A DNA stretch of 64,000 bases from Diplonema papillatum (GCA_030068145.1 JAPJBO010000828.1:1-64000), one strand, 5' to 3'. Shown: positions 28,701 to 39,079, counted from the first letter of the stretch. Made by a program: numbers and translations. Notes: generated by a model from the letters alone, not told the origin.

Positions 28701-31687
28701 CCTTGCTGGACGGAGAGCCGCTCTACGGAGTGGCGCTGGACTTCCGGAAGTGTTTCGACATGGTCCCGCGAGAGGTAGTGCTACGCCTGGCTGAGGACTT
28801 AGGACTGCACGGTCGGGTTCTCAAGCCGCTGAGGGCGATTTACAGTCTGCTCGCAAGACGCTTCAAGTTGCCGCTAGGGGTGGGCAGGGAGTTTAGTGTG
28901 ACCAACGGTATCCTTCAAGGGTGCCCTGTGTCCGTCATACTCATCAATGCCCTGCTGTCGGTAGTGATGAAAGCGGTCAAAAAAGAAGCTGAGGGTGTGA
29001 GTCCTAAGTCGTACGCGGATGATGCCACACTACTGTCCAGGCTGTCGGAGGCCGCACTGCAAAAGGGAGTCGACATTGTTGACGAGTTCTGCACACTCAC
29101 CGGAATGCAGCTAAACCTCGAGAAGACCATCGCATTCTCGACGAGGCAGAGGCACCAGTCGACGCTCAGACTCCGAAGCGGAAATGCGCTGCTGCGATTT
29201 AGCAAGTCCGTCACGTGTCTGGGGGCCCTAGTCTCAACGGCGAAGAACAGAAAGGAGAGGTCCGACTCTAAGAGGGTAGAGAGGGCGGCGGCCCTAGCGG
29301 AGGGCCTCCGCCACGCGCCATTCCGGTACGAAAAGCGGGTCCGTATTGTGCAGTCGAATGTGTTGCCGGCAGCGCTATCGGGCTGCTCCTTCGCGCCGGT
29401 GTCAAAGGTGGCGATGAAGCGGTTGACGACGTCGGTGATGGGTCTGATCTGGGGTGGAGCAAACCCGAAGCGCGCGAGAGAAATGGTCCTGAACTTCCAG
29501 GAGAAGGGCCACCTGACGGACCCCGGTACGTGTTTAGCGTACCGGGTGACGACGGCGTTCTACGCGGCGTGCGAGAGGCTGCCGCGACTGCTACCTCTGA
29601 TGGAGAGTATCCGGGGGCGGTACGCCGAGGGGGACCAACCCCTCGGCCCAGTCGGGCTGGCGATGAGGAGCATGGAGGAGTGTGGACACATATGGGAGCC
29701 TGGGCCCCTATCTCGCACGCTACGACGGAATGGTGCAGTGTTCGACCCGCTGGCCTCGTCGCCCTCGAAGAGGGGGCACGAAGTGAGGGCGGACCTGAGA
29801 ACGAGGACGTGGGCCCGACTGATGGCGAGAAGGCCAGGATATCAGGGGCTGGAAAGAGCCGACTTGGAGCGCACGAATGCGTTCTGGAAGACGAGGGAAT
29901 GTTCCGCGCACACGGCGAAGCTAATTCGAGTTGCGATTGCGGGGGGTGTGAACACGGCGGAGTTCACGTCGCGGATGAGGCAGGCTGGAGCTGAGCCGCA
30001 GGCGCCCAGCTGCAAGCACTGTGGGAGCGGCGTGACGGAGAACGAACAGCATATCTACTGGGACTGCGACGCATACTCACACATTCGCCGGCGGGAAGCA
30101 CACGCCGGGCTGATGGCGGCCAACCGAACCGAGTGGCCCCGATGCACGCTGGAACATGGTGTGGTTGTACCGGGGAACGCCCACTTATCGAGGCGGCTCC
30201 AGGAGATGATGGCTGAAATCCTTGCGGAACGTGCAGGGCTCGAAGCACGTGGCTGGGTAGCCAGGAACCCCACGACCCCCTGGTCGAGAGCGGATGCGAT
30301 GCCTGCCGAGAAATTTGACCACCCCTTTGCGCGGATTGCCCCGGCATGGACGTGGGAGCGAAACAAGACCTGGGGACTACCGACGTTTTATGCGTTGGTA
30401 GCGTGGCTGTCTGACATGCAGTGGACCGAGAGCGGGCAGGCGTCAATGCTAGAGCTTGCGATCGACTTTGAACTCTTCTCGGGCCTCAGCATGCCGCTGC
30501 ACGGGAATGCGCCGAAGGGGGTGAGAGAACGGGGAAACGTCCTGCGCTGCATGATGAGCGCGTTGGACAAGCTGGCGGCACAGCAAGGGCTGGGAAGCTG
30601 CATGAGAGGGGAGAGGGTGTGCCCGACGACGTCGCTGTCGTTCATGGGCATCTCGGGGATATCGGGTGTACGGCCCAGGCCACGCTTTCGCGAGGCACAC
30701 ACGGGGACGATACTTGAGGAACAAGTGAAAGGAAGCGATGTAGGGACGCAGTGCCCGGCGTACCCTGACTGGACGATCGGGAGAGCGGCGAGGTGGGCCC
30801 TGCCTGCCCCACCACAACTGCACCCAGACCCCGTGCATATGCCGGGTGTCGATATAGAGAAGGCACTCGTCACGTGCGCGACCCATCACAAAGGGAAGTG
30901 TGAGGCGTGCAGAGCACTCGTCCGAAGGGACGTGCCCACGGTAGAGATGTGCTGCCGGCACCATCACCACGCGAACGATGGGCAGCCGATCGCGGTGTGC
31001 GCAGAGCACAGCACGACGAAGTGCGGCGAGTGCAAGACGGCGGCGGCGTGTTGCCGCAGCGGGCATCATGCCTGCCGCACGCATGGCAGAGGAACCTGCC
31101 AAGAGTGCAAGAGGCTCCCTACGCTGACGCAGAGGCGACCGGCGGCATGTTGCCGCCGCGGCCACCACCAGTCCAACGAACCGAACGTCCCGTCAACCCC
31201 CGGACGCAACAAGAAGAAGAGGCCCTCCTCACCCACCCAGGTGGGCGTACAACGGGGAACGCCAGTTGGAAAGCGAGCGGCGCAAGCGCCGCCCGCGGCA
31301 ACGAAAAAGGAGACGGCGACGACCGGACGGGCGACCAAGAGGCCGCCACCAACGCCAGGAACCAGCGAACGACCAGCGCTGAAGAAAAGGGTGCTAGGCA
31401 CCCCGAAGGAAGGCCCGATCGCCGGCCGCAAGCGGAAGAAGACGAAGGCGACCACCCCCGACTCAGGGGTGCATCGAAGGAAGAAGAAGGTACCGAGGGC
31501 AAGCAGCTCTCAGAAACGACCGGGGACCACGGGCACACCAATGCCCTCGAAAGTGAAAAACGGGCACACGTGCCCGCCCTCGTACTCGCCGACTCAGTCT
31601 CTGGAATCGCAAGAAAGCCAAACCCCGCTAGCTCCACAAATGCTCGACCTTGACGACGCAATGGCAGGTGACGACGTCATCCGATAA
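25709..31687 (+). CDS. AlkB-like dioxygenase / 2A / APE endonuclease / reverse transcriptase polyprotein
   Basis: Open directly after the ORF1 UGA in the same frame. The numbering here counts the GTG at 25757 as residue 1; the first in-frame ATG is only codon 191. Residues ~80-240 match the AlkB-type 2OG-Fe(II) dioxygenase pattern: NWYRRGVGINPHKD (H170, D172), VATVSLLSD, SLWTHGIR (H222) and the RVSLTYR box (R233, R239). GDIEQNPGP (308-316) is a canonical 2A motif that would release the upstream part. APE endonuclease: LNVTSL (N327), CQE (E350), NVYCP, MGDLN (482-485), RIDRIL (D533), PGHRL (H558). RT: 862 to ~1110 with ALDFRKCFD, GILQGCPVS and YADD (1086-1089). Then a C-x2-C...H...C motif, a triple Cys/His repeat, a basic tail and an acidic end. 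Confidence 0.88.
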   Translation: MPPRPVPGASCGPARPVQAAQRVSPSTQFDDGAGEGGGDPSSSSSSFCPPLSHNAPGLISPGNLPAAHKQSPHKGQRACGGGPVRVEGAIPGLSFQTIPRDLLDRLSRVPELGPKATWRRLGGEQSRETQQWGHAYRQGGPPVRLERGIPEGPLKEAADLIRDRLGWEPDQLLANWYRRGVGINPHKDQRELGPRVATVSLLSDTVMEWERGSRRVRTPLPVGTLCHMEGEARSLWTHGIRPDDVARDRVSLTYRAVREAASQRLQGRDTPQETPPMPPPPRPQASSPPPQQQFSPAPRTDLCNRQRTLISIKETTRQQLLSAGDIEQNPGPGRTEMKFATLNVTSLLQYLPAADAVEADLLCCQEVTLLPCKRAQAEEYLRKWCCHWGLPPPGRLCRNSGSRSTVNAANGGLSTLVLRPIPAYDTMTALSHAAIRSPDRVSHTVVATGAGNTFVHVFNVYCPSGNGRAESEEREDMLEKILFAAADSLGDVPIMVMGDLNTEEDRSPVLRKALRNGWSDAAELHHARTGDTPPPPTFTSARTTGTRIDRILLNRITTGAFRQCVTTAVNVPGHRLVTMTLDIAALRQIVWRFKVPREIPTEGGPKWGLSDTEANREAVQRLTNSDFAERLAAQRVEEAWLEWSRVSEQYLQDAFGIPAEERGRSTGRGIKTSPKRVCITASTASDGSGAANSRQLRLRKAIHRMERICSYLAQRRGPEAVPHEVSRCWQNSRRLAQACMKGGQGTEGFPDHEEAKQLLTALREETSRLGREGSAARFTKYRDKLNERADASRRCLTTICAGRAEPSGVLRTGAGVTANVDEMDEALNTAWDPILRKYKDGPEPEYEPFRDRFQDHIGPHLMEAGTITGEELRILLRKKPKKSASGVDGWRMAELRELPLPLLNALADVMNLVEATGDWPASMTTALVSMVPKDESQDPLHTRPITVTSAVYRLWACRRLADIVLWQEGWIEEGQKGFRPGHRIEDVLMEIGLEVEDALLDGEPLYGVALDFRKCFDMVPREVVLRLAEDLGLHGRVLKPLRAIYSLLARRFKLPLGVGREFSVTNGILQGCPVSVILINALLSVVMKAVKKEAEGVSPKSYADDATLLSRLSEAALQKGVDIVDEFCTLTGMQLNLEKTIAFSTRQRHQSTLRLRSGNALLRFSKSVTCLGALVSTAKNRKERSDSKRVERAAALAEGLRHAPFRYEKRVRIVQSNVLPAALSGCSFAPVSKVAMKRLTTSVMGLIWGGANPKRAREMVLNFQEKGHLTDPGTCLAYRVTTAFYAACERLPRLLPLMESIRGRYAEGDQPLGPVGLAMRSMEECGHIWEPGPLSRTLRRNGAVFDPLASSPSKRGHEVRADLRTRTWARLMARRPGYQGLERADLERTNAFWKTRECSAHTAKLIRVAIAGGVNTAEFTSRMRQAGAEPQAPSCKHCGSGVTENEQHIYWDCDAYSHIRRREAHAGLMAANRTEWPRCTLEHGVVVPGNAHLSRRLQEMMAEILAERAGLEARGWVARNPTTPWSRADAMPAEKFDHPFARIAPAWTWERNKTWGLPTFYALVAWLSDMQWTESGQASMLELAIDFELFSGLSMPLHGNAPKGVRERGNVLRCMMSALDKLAAQQGLGSCMRGERVCPTTSLSFMGISGISGVRPRPRFREAHTGTILEEQVKGSDVGTQCPAYPDWTIGRAARWALPAPPQLHPDPVHMPGVDIEKALVTCATHHKGKCEACRALVRRDVPTVEMCCRHHHHANDGQPIAVCAEHSTTKCGECKTAAACCRSGHHACRTHGRGTCQECKRLPTLTQRRPAACCRRGHHQSNEPNVPSTPGRNKKKRPSSPTQVGVQRGTPVGKRAAQAPPAATKKETATTGRATKRPPPTPGTSERPALKKRVLGTPKEGPIAGRKRKKTKATTPDSGVHRRKKKVPRASSSQKRPGTTGTPMPSKVKNGHTCPPSYSPTQSLESQESQTPLAPQMLDLDDAMAGDDVIR
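25994..26476 (+). other. AlkB-like 2OG-Fe(II) dioxygenase domain
   Basis: About 160 residues carrying HxD, the distal His and the RxxxxxR box in the order and spacing of AlkB proteins, which oxidatively demethylate alkylated nucleic acids. All metal- and 2OG-binding residues appear intact. There is no ATG upstream within this domain's frame after ORF1, so it depends on readthrough or non-AUG initiation. Confidence 0.82.
26678..26704 (+). other. 2A ribosome-skipping motif
   Basis: It encodes GDIEQNPGP, which fits the D-(V/I)-E-x-N-P-G-P consensus exactly and is preceded by a Leu/Ala-rich stretch (QQLLSA). Skipping between the last Gly and Pro would separate the AlkB moiety from the endonuclease-RT. 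Functional 2A sequences are known in other non-LTR retrotransposons, such as trypanosome L1Tc. Confidence 0.9.
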
Positions 31688-31701
31688 CCTGACTTTCAAG
31701 G

Positions 31702-31755
31702 CAGTGCATGTTAATCCACGTGGTTCATGTACTTAAAAGAACTCAATGCTAAACA
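31702..31755. repeat. 54-bp direct repeat DR3
   Basis: Two mismatches to DR1/DR2 (GTTAATCCACG in place of GCTAATCCATG). Confidence 0.9.
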
Positions 31756-34464
31756 AACATAACGTGGGCGGCGCCGAAGCTTTACCAGCTTCGGCTGACA
31801 CCATTTGCGCACTTAACCATGGTTAAGAAGACAACTGAAAGCATAGACACAAAGATAGCCCAAAGCATCTGCAGAATAACACGAAAAGCCTCTAGGCAAA
31901 AACCCGTTTTCACATTTCTTCTGAAGGCGCCCCATTGTTGATTTCGTCCCCTGGCACGACACTGCTGCAGCAACAGGACTTTCGACCACTCCTTCGTGCA
32001 GTCGAATCGGAGCGAATCGATACGAGCAGGCCTTCTCGTTTCCTCTTTCTGCCAGCCACCAGGTCAGCTTCCTCCTGCTTGGACTTGTTCCACAACAGTC
32101 TTTCTCGACCTAGACACACTGACAATCAGATTCGGCAACGGTGGAACCGAAGGCAACTCTCCTTCTTTGCAGCAGACCTTTGTCGACTGTTCTCGTCCCG
32201 CACGTTTGGATGAGTAGCGATTTGGAGGACCTTCTTCATCTTCCCGCGCATCCCTTCCAAAACAGACGGTCCAAGTGCCAGATTTCTCGTCACACTTGCT
32301 ACCTCCTCATCGGCGGGCAGTACTGCACAGGCTCGTAGTAACTTCCGGCGGCAACCCGATGAACGACGCTCCGGAGACAGTCAACATCTGACGCCGGGTA
32401 TTAGAAGGGTTCACTCGTAGTAACGCGTGCAGGGCAGTGTGGCTCCTGCGCCAGCCGCACCAGGCCGCGCCAGAAAACCCTGTATGGCGCGTTTGGCGCG
32501 ATTGGCGCGCCCTTAGTGTTTTCACCAGGAATTGACAACTTCTTCACTTTGGGATCATAGTTCGTCCATTTTCTCGGCGATCCCGGCGTGCGTTCCGACA
32601 AGTTTTTGGTCCGGAAAACCTGTTCTCAGAGGGTGTCAACCTATTCTGGTGCCTTCCCACACCCCCTGTCCTTCCAGAGCCAGTGAAAACCAACACTTTT
32701 TCCAGGGGATCGATCCCTGCAAGCAGCCTTTTCGGACCGGTTTTGACGGGTGCAATGCGGGTGTAATGTACCCTGCGGCAATGAAATGCCGACGAACCAC
32801 AATAATCCGCCTACATTTCCGGGTCTATTTGGCACCGTTCTCTTCATCCGAGCAAAGAGCGAGCAAATAGTCGTCGGAAAATATTTTCTACGTAGACCAG
32901 CGGGAAAATATCACCACACCCCAAAGCCAGAGTCCACTGTTTGTGCCCATTGGAAAATAACCCAGACTGGGTATCACTTCCGCCGAGGCACACTTTTGCC
33001 CACGTGGGAACCTAAATATCCTTGGGGCTACAGGGTGCCAAACGCGCCGCGCCGCGCCACGCCAAACGCGCCACCACACTGTGCGGGGGAAGGGAGGCGA
33101 TTCGTAGTCCACCTGTTACGGGAAACCTTTGACATTTGAGTCAAAAAGAAACGCAAAAATGTCCAGAAAATGGGTTTGGCACCTCAAATAAAACTTCAAA
33201 GTATCATGTGGTGGTGTTTGAGTGTGGGCAAAATTTTCGGGTTCTGGGCCAAAAAGTTGCTAAGTACACAAAATGTTTTTTTTTCAGAAATCCCACTGTA
33301 CCATGGCAGTCTACCCGACGATTACTGGCTGTTACTGGCAGTTACTGGCAGCGCAGACCTGTCAAACGCACCAATTAAATATTCTTTTTCAAATTCCCCA
33401 ATATTTATAAATTAAAAACTACATAAATTAGGAGCCAGACGGTATCTACGCTTGCACGGCAAGTACTGGACAGGACGAATCCCAGCTGGGACAGCTGCAC
33501 CGTCGATCGGCGTGCGACGACACCCCCTCAGGTGGACCGCACCTCGCGCCTCAGGCATCAGCCTGCCCCCCCCGCATGCTTTGCTACCCGAGTCCCGGCG
33601 AGCAGTGGCAGGGCGCTCTCCAGCCAAACGAGTTGAACAGAAACAAATGACTGATCCTGTTTGGTGGAGATCCGCTCCTGCCGGGGCTTTGCTCGGGATT
33701 AGCTGAAGTAAACACCGTGTCCAAGATGCCACCCAAAGGCCGCCCAAAGCAGGCCCATGCAGGTCTTTTCGAAGAACTGGGCGTTCAATCGGTCGGAGGC
33801 AACTTCTGATTGCACTGTGTCCTTGCGACAGGTGGTGGAGAAGGGAGCAAGCTGGCTTGGATGTCCATGTATGACAGACAAACCCGTTTCGTCGGGCTTA
33901 CGCGAGTCGGGAATTTGGTGTATCGTATCGTTTTTTTCCGGCTCGCTACGCGAGCTGAAAAATCAAGTGTTGCAATCGGAACACTGGGGAGATTATAAAG
34001 ACCATTAGTTAGAGTGTAAGAGACAAAGATACCGCAGTACACCGGCAGATCCTGCTGTAGCTTACCACCGCGACACTGAAGATGTTAAGGCCGGAGAGAA
34101 GGCGAAGACATGCAGCACTGGCAGGTGAGCCCCCCTATGCTTTATTTCTTTTTGCCCGGGGCCTCTATGTACTGATTTTCAGTAGGTATTCAGCTCCAAG
34201 ACAAAAGAGCTGCGTAAGCCCTGCCCAAGGGACAAAAAGGGGTTTATATTGTCCGGTAAAAAAATACCATTACTCGCCTGGCTGTATTGAAAGAGCTGAG
34301 GCAGAGAATCTCGATAAACCATCAAGAGAAGAGTAAACGCTGTACTCAATTGTACCCACGAAACGCATCTAGCCACTAATTCATCGAGCAGGTTGACGAA
34401 CACCACAAGAATAAGGAAGGAAAGACAGGAGTAATATTGGGAAAGGCGAACGCGACTTTGCACC
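31756..34464. other. Intergenic stretch upstream of the NUBPL-like gene
   Basis: No convincing gene. It includes GGCGCG/CGCGCC-rich segments in inverted orientation (about 32440-32515 and 33030-33080), the GTTACTGGC block (33298-33385), and one arm of a ~110-bp inverted pair (33592-33711) whose partner lies in intron 1 (37199-37326). Promoter and 5' leader of the downstream gene are presumably between 34.0 and 34.46 kb, but I see no defining motif. Confidence 0.55.
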
Positions 34465-34938
34465 ATGAACACGCAAATGCAGAAGCTTGGCATGGTCGGT
34501 GTGAAGCACTTGCTTGCGATATCGTCGTGCAAGGGAGGCGTGGGAAAGAGTACCACTGCAGTGAACCTGGCGCTTGCCTTCAAAAACCTGGGAAAGTCAA
34601 CGGGGCTTCTTGACATGGATCTACAAGGACCCAGTGTACCGCGCATGCTGAACTTGCACCGATTGGAGAGCGTGAAGGCGACTCGGGAAGGCAAGTTTCT
34701 CCCACCGCAGAACTACGGGATCAAGGCTATGAGCCTAGGGTTGCTGCTAGCTGATGATCAGTCGATGGTAGCCCGAGGACCTATGCTGTCTCAACAGGTC
34801 AACGCACTGCTGCAGCAAGTGGACTGGGGCAACTTAGATATTCTCTGTCTCGATATGCCTCCAGGCACACATGACGTGCATCTCACCATCAGTCAGCAGC
34901 TCTCGCTAGATGGTGCAGTTATTGTCACTACCCCACAG
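34465..34938 (+). CDS. NUBPL: NUBPL/Ind1-type P-loop ATPase, exon 1
   Basis: Encodes the first 158 residues of a Mrp/NBP35-family ATPase that best fits the NUBPL/Ind1 branch, the mitochondrial factor that inserts Fe-S clusters into respiratory complex I. Visible: the deviant Walker A CKGGVGKSTT (residues ~23-32), LLDMDLQGPSVPRML, a W-containing QQVDWGNLDILCLDMPPGTHDV (Walker B/switch) and VIVTTPQ at the exon end. The donor is CAG|GTTGGC at 34938/34939, phase 0. The ATG context (CACCATGA) is good and an in-frame TAA at 34432-34434 closes the frame upstream. No mitochondrial presequence is visible, so targeting could need an unseen upstream exon or be absent. Across three exons the protein is about 280 residues, close to the mature length of the family. 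Confidence 0.9.
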
Positions 34939-35311
34939 GTTGGCTTGTTATTCTGTCTCACGTCCTTTTCACCCTATCTTGAGCAAGTTCAAAGCGCGGA
35001 CCATATCGTTCTACGATAATAGGATAGGTCCAATGGTTTCGGAGATAACTACATGGTGTTAGGACCACCCTTAGCGAGTCTAGAGGCAACCTGTTGCTCA
35101 GTCCGGTGTTTTGTGCAACCCGAACCTTTTTTCCTAGGCGCTTGGGCAAACCCGAACCTTTTTACCCAGGCCTTACGTTCAGCATGCTGAACGTACTCTT
35201 TTCAGCGCGTTAATGTTTTTAGTTTTTTTGTACACATGCTTTAGCAGGGGTTTATACGGGGCTTCGAAAAAATCCTGAGTTCCGGTCTGGGCGTGTTTTT
35301 TTTTTTTTTTT

Positions 35312-35399
35312 ACAAATCAGATTGTGTTTGTATTGTATTTGCCCCTTACCTCTATATTTCCCCCCTTCCATTCGGAGTCGAAGCAGCTACGTCGAGTAT
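35312..35399. repeat. Direct repeat pair, copy 1
   Basis: ACAAATCAGATTGTGTTTGT to GCAGCTACGTCGAGT, repeated at 38993-39079 with about one mismatch. Copy 1 is preceded and copy 2 followed by 17-20-nt poly-T tracts. Confidence 0.85.
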
Positions 35400-35672
35400 T
35401 TTCTGTCTGAAAGCACCTGCTTTGTAGGAAAATACCCGAGGAGGCTGCCAGTTGCAGAATCTCAAACGAGTAAGTTGCTGCAACCCGACACGAAAACGCA
35501 GGTCTGCATCTGAATTCAGTGAAGTGTTCCATCACATAAAAAAGAAGACCCCACCACGACGCACTTGGTAGCTGTTTTTTTTGTCGTAAAAGATCGCAGA
35601 TCTTAGAGGATTAATATATCCGGCTGCAACTGCATGCTGTATGCCACCTTTGCCTCGTTTTGATCAGCTTCA

Positions 35673-36325
35673 TCAAACTGAACAGTCTTTCAACCGATGC
35701 CGTTCCGAGAGGTGTCGAAAGGTTTTGAGCTCCTCGAGAACAGATCTGTGCTCGTCGTCGGCTCGGGGAAAAACCTCATTCCTGAAATCTGCAATGAAGC
35801 GGGCATTGAGAAAGGGAGGAGAACGTGCGGATCTGCCTTCCTGGGTTGGTCGGACCTTTTCCTCGCCGTAATGGGCGACAAGAATATCAACAAGTCTGAC
35901 CGCCTCAGGCCCACTCAGGGCAAAAAGGCTGAATCCCTCCATGACACCCAGGTTGCTCTTCAAACCCGAACGAAGGTCAGAGATTAGCCCGTTAACGTAG
36001 GGCGTGGCCACTTCGGCATGATAGGCCTGGACTGTCTGGGGTGTCACGCGGGTAAAGCCTGCTAAACCTTCAGTTGCGCGGTTTATCACGACATCGCAAA
36101 GGAAGTAGGTCGGGTGATTGAGTGCAGAAAGTCGTGCAGGGAGTTGGCCTTCTCAACTTCTGAGTACGACTCCTTTGTCCACCGCTCGTACTCCGTGTTT
36201 GTCCCCTCTTTCGGGACGTTGGTCTGCCGTCCTGTTTGCCGAGATGCGAGCCCGAACATGCTTGCGATGTCCCGGGGAATCCCCTCCTTCTTTGGATCCA
36301 CACGCTGTAGCTTCTTTGGTGGCAT
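35673..36325 (-). pseudogene. hAT-like transposase fragment (frameshifted)
   Basis: An ATG at 36325 opens 79 codons (MPPKKLQRVDPKKEG..., ending HDFLHSITRPTSF). One base out of frame at about 36100, the reading continues for ~140 codons through DVVINRATEGLAGFTRV, ATPYVNGLISDLRSGL, GVMEGFSLFALSG and LVAHYGEEKV. That later pattern (PYV..LI..L..R, GFS.F, HYGEE) resembles the region just before the hAT dimerisation domain, but is too short for certainty. It lies antisense within intron 1 and is not expected to be functional. Confidence 0.4.
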
Positions 36326-37198
36326 ACTGGCCCTCCCGTTACCGCTCCCACCCGGTAAGCCCCAACCCGAACGCTATGTGGTTTTTTTTTTTTTTTTCCC
36401 CCAGACCGGAAGAATTTGAGTTCCGGTCTCTGTGCTTTAGGGAAAGCCTGCTACACGGGAGCCAAGCTTCACGTGTTCGGCGGTACTGCAGAGCCACGGG
36501 CCTACGGGTCAAGTGGCTACCGATTTCCCAAACTAAAGCATCAAGGCGTGGCGCACCTTGGGGCTTGGCGCTTGCGCTGAACACAAGCTCGTCGAGACGG
36601 TCAGCCATAGGGCAGAGCGGACGGGGTAATGGCACTATGCTGCCTCCGACTCAAGCTTTGCAAACTGTGTGGTTGACCGACACGTTCCTGGACCAGGAGC
36701 GGACTTCTTCTTCTTCTTTCTGTACACATGCTTTAGGTGTCACGGGGGGGCCTTCACGAGGCGACACTGTTGACCGCACCTTAATTGAGTTGCGGTCGCC
36801 GATCCCCCAACCATCAGCATCATGTGCTTGACGCGACGCGGAAGTGCTGCTTAGCAGCCAATGTCCTGTGATGGGTGAGTGCACACCTAAGCACGGCAGC
36901 ATCCGCGTGTTGTAGCCGTGTTGTATAAGGCTTCGTGGGGGCCTGGTCAACCACCTCATCACTACAGGCACAAACCCTTTCGCGACCGTGATTGGACATC
37001 GGGATGCCGGGGGCGGGTCTCCATGAAGAAGAGAAATGTAAAGCAAGACCTGCCCCCTGCGCCTGCTGTCCGGCTGCTTCGGCAGACGACACATACTACA
37101 TAGTTAGCAAGCAAAGCAAATTTAAGCAAAGTTGGTGATCCCCCAAAAAGCAAAGTCGATTTGCTTCAGATTTGCTTCAAATTCGCTTAAATTCTAGG

Positions 37199-37326
37199 TG
37201 TTTAATTCAGTTAATCCCGAGCAAAGCCCCGGCAGGAGCGCGGATCTCCACCAAACCGGATCAGTCATTTGGTTCTGTTCAACTCGTTTGGCTGGAGAGC
37301 GCCCTGCCACTGCTCGCCGGGACTGA
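37199..37326. repeat. Inverted partner of 33592-33711
   Basis: A ~115-bp segment that is the reverse complement of the block at 33592-33711 (contains TCCCGAGCAAAGCCCCGGCA and TTGGCTGGAGAGCGCCCTGC) with few differences. Confidence 0.85.
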
Positions 37327-37333
37327 ATGTAGA

Positions 37334-38476
37334 TTAGGTTGACAGAGGTACTAGTGTGATTGCTACTCAAAAATGTAGGTAAGATTGATGTAAGGTCCTC
37401 CTGAAAACCGCAAACAATCGCAAAGGTGAAACTACAGCGTTTCCGGACACACGCTATGATTCGCAAGGCGGCATGAGGGTCAGGGTTGACAGAAGAACTA
37501 GTGTCATTGGTTGCTCATAAATGTAGGTAAGATTGATGTAGGGTCATCCTGAAAACTGCAAACAATCGGAAAGGTGAAACCACAGCATTTCCGGACACAC
37601 GCTATGATTCGCAAGGCGGGTTGACAGAAGAACTAGTGTCATTGGTTGCTCAAAAATGTAGGTAACATTGATGTAAGGTCATCCTGAAAACCGCAAACAA
37701 TCGGTAAGTTGAAACCACAGTGTTTCCGGACACGCTATGATTCGCAAGGCCGCATGAGGGTCAGGGTTGACAGAAGAACTAGTGTCATTGGTTACTGTAA
37801 TATTGATGCAAGGTCATCCTGAAACCGCAAACAATCGGTAAAGGTGAAACCACAGCGTTTCCGGGCACACGCTATGATTCGCAAGGTCAGGGTTGACAGA
37901 AGAACTAGTGTCATTGGTTACTCAAAAATGTAGGTAAGATTGATGTAAGGTCATCCTGAAAACCGCAAACAATCGGAAAGGTGAAACCACAGCGTTTCCG
38001 GACACACGCTATGATTCGTAAGGCGGCATGAGGGTCAGGGTTGACAGAAGAACTAGTGTCATTGGTTGCTCAAAAATGTAGGTAAGATTGATGTAAGGTC
38101 ATCCTGAAAACCGCAAACAATCGAAAAGGTGAACCCACAGTGTTTCCGGACACACGCTATGATTCGCAAGGCGGGTTGACAGAAGAACTAGTGGCATTGG
38201 TTGCTCAAAAATGTAGGTAAGATTGATGTAAGGTCATCCTGAAAACCGCAAACAATCGGAAAGGTGAAACCACAGCGTTTCGCTATGATTCGCAAGGCGG
38301 CATGAGGGTCAGGGTTGACAGAAGAACTAGTGCCATTGGTTACTGTAAGATTGATGCAAGGTCATCCTGAAACCGCAAACAATCGGTAAGGTGAAACCAC
38401 AGCGTTTCCGGGAACACGCTATGATTCGCAAGGCGGCATGAGGGGCAGGGTTGACAGAAGAACTAGTGGCATTGGC
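37334..38476. repeat. Tandem array of a ~120-150-bp unit
   Basis: About eight copies of a unit starting GGGTTGACAGAAGAACTAGT and containing AATGTAGGTAAGATTGATGT, CCGCAAACAATCGGAAAGGT and ACACACGCTATGATTCGCAA. Copies differ by small deletions, for example loss of the CTCAAAAATGTAGG block. The array sits inside intron 1. Confidence 0.9.
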
Positions 38477-38992
38477 GGGCAAGGGCACTTCACAAAGGCA
38501 GAACACACGGCCTCTGGATACAGCGACGACAACTTTCCTAGCCTGTGGGCTACCACGAACTTCACAGCATAGTCTGTAAAGGTCGGAGAGGCTGAATCAG
38601 GCTTGATCCGCAGTTCGACGAGCACACGCGGGAGCTCTTCAACGTGCGTACTCTGCCGACCCTCCTCGACCCTCCGCAACCCCCCTCGACCCTCCGCAAC
38701 CTTCCGCCGGCCCTCCCTCCCATGCACACCCGGAGCCCCACCCATAGCTCGTACTGGAGTACACCTTGACACAAGATCCGGACACGAATTTATATTTTTT
38801 TTACATAAGCGCCAGCTTGAAAGGAAATGCTCGACGATGCTGCCCGACAAAGAACAGAAGGGATCCCAAGTGCTGTAACTACCGAACCACGTGTTGAACG
38901 GACGTGAGGTCATACGGGTCTACCCAAATCACACAAACACAACAGGTCAAAGTCCTGAGTGAGAAAACAACACACGGTGATGTAAGCGAAGA

Positions 38993-39079
38993 ACAAATCA
39001 GATTGTGTTTGTATTGTATTTGCCCCTTACCTCTATATTTCCCCCCTTTCATTCGGAGTCGAAGCAGCTACGTCGAGTG
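38993..39079. repeat. Direct repeat pair, copy 2
   Basis: Matches 35312-35399 and is followed by a poly-T tract of about 19 nt. Confidence 0.85.

Larger units (their letters stand above)
23678..31755 (+). mobile_element. Full-length non-LTR retrotransposon with AlkB-2A-APE-RT polyprotein
   Basis: An element of about 8 kb bracketed by DR2 and DR3. It consists of a short 5' leader (to 23848), ORF1 (23849-25708), an in-frame UGA, a second reading region (25709-31687) and a 3' region of about 70 bp. Both reading regions share one frame: 2613 codons with a single internal UGA. All endonuclease and RT catalytic residues I can check are present, so the copy may be competent. Confidence 0.9.

Noticed and set aside
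34082..34124. Arg-rich peptide MLRPERRRRHAALAG followed by GTGAGC, a possible presequence exon for the NUBPL-like gene
   Set aside because: An in-frame TAA at 34432-34434 lies before the ATG at 34465, and no acceptor between them restores the required phase.
37334..38476. Possible CRISPR-like array
   Set aside because: Repeats are ~145 bp, contiguous and degenerate without unique spacers, and the context is eukaryotic.
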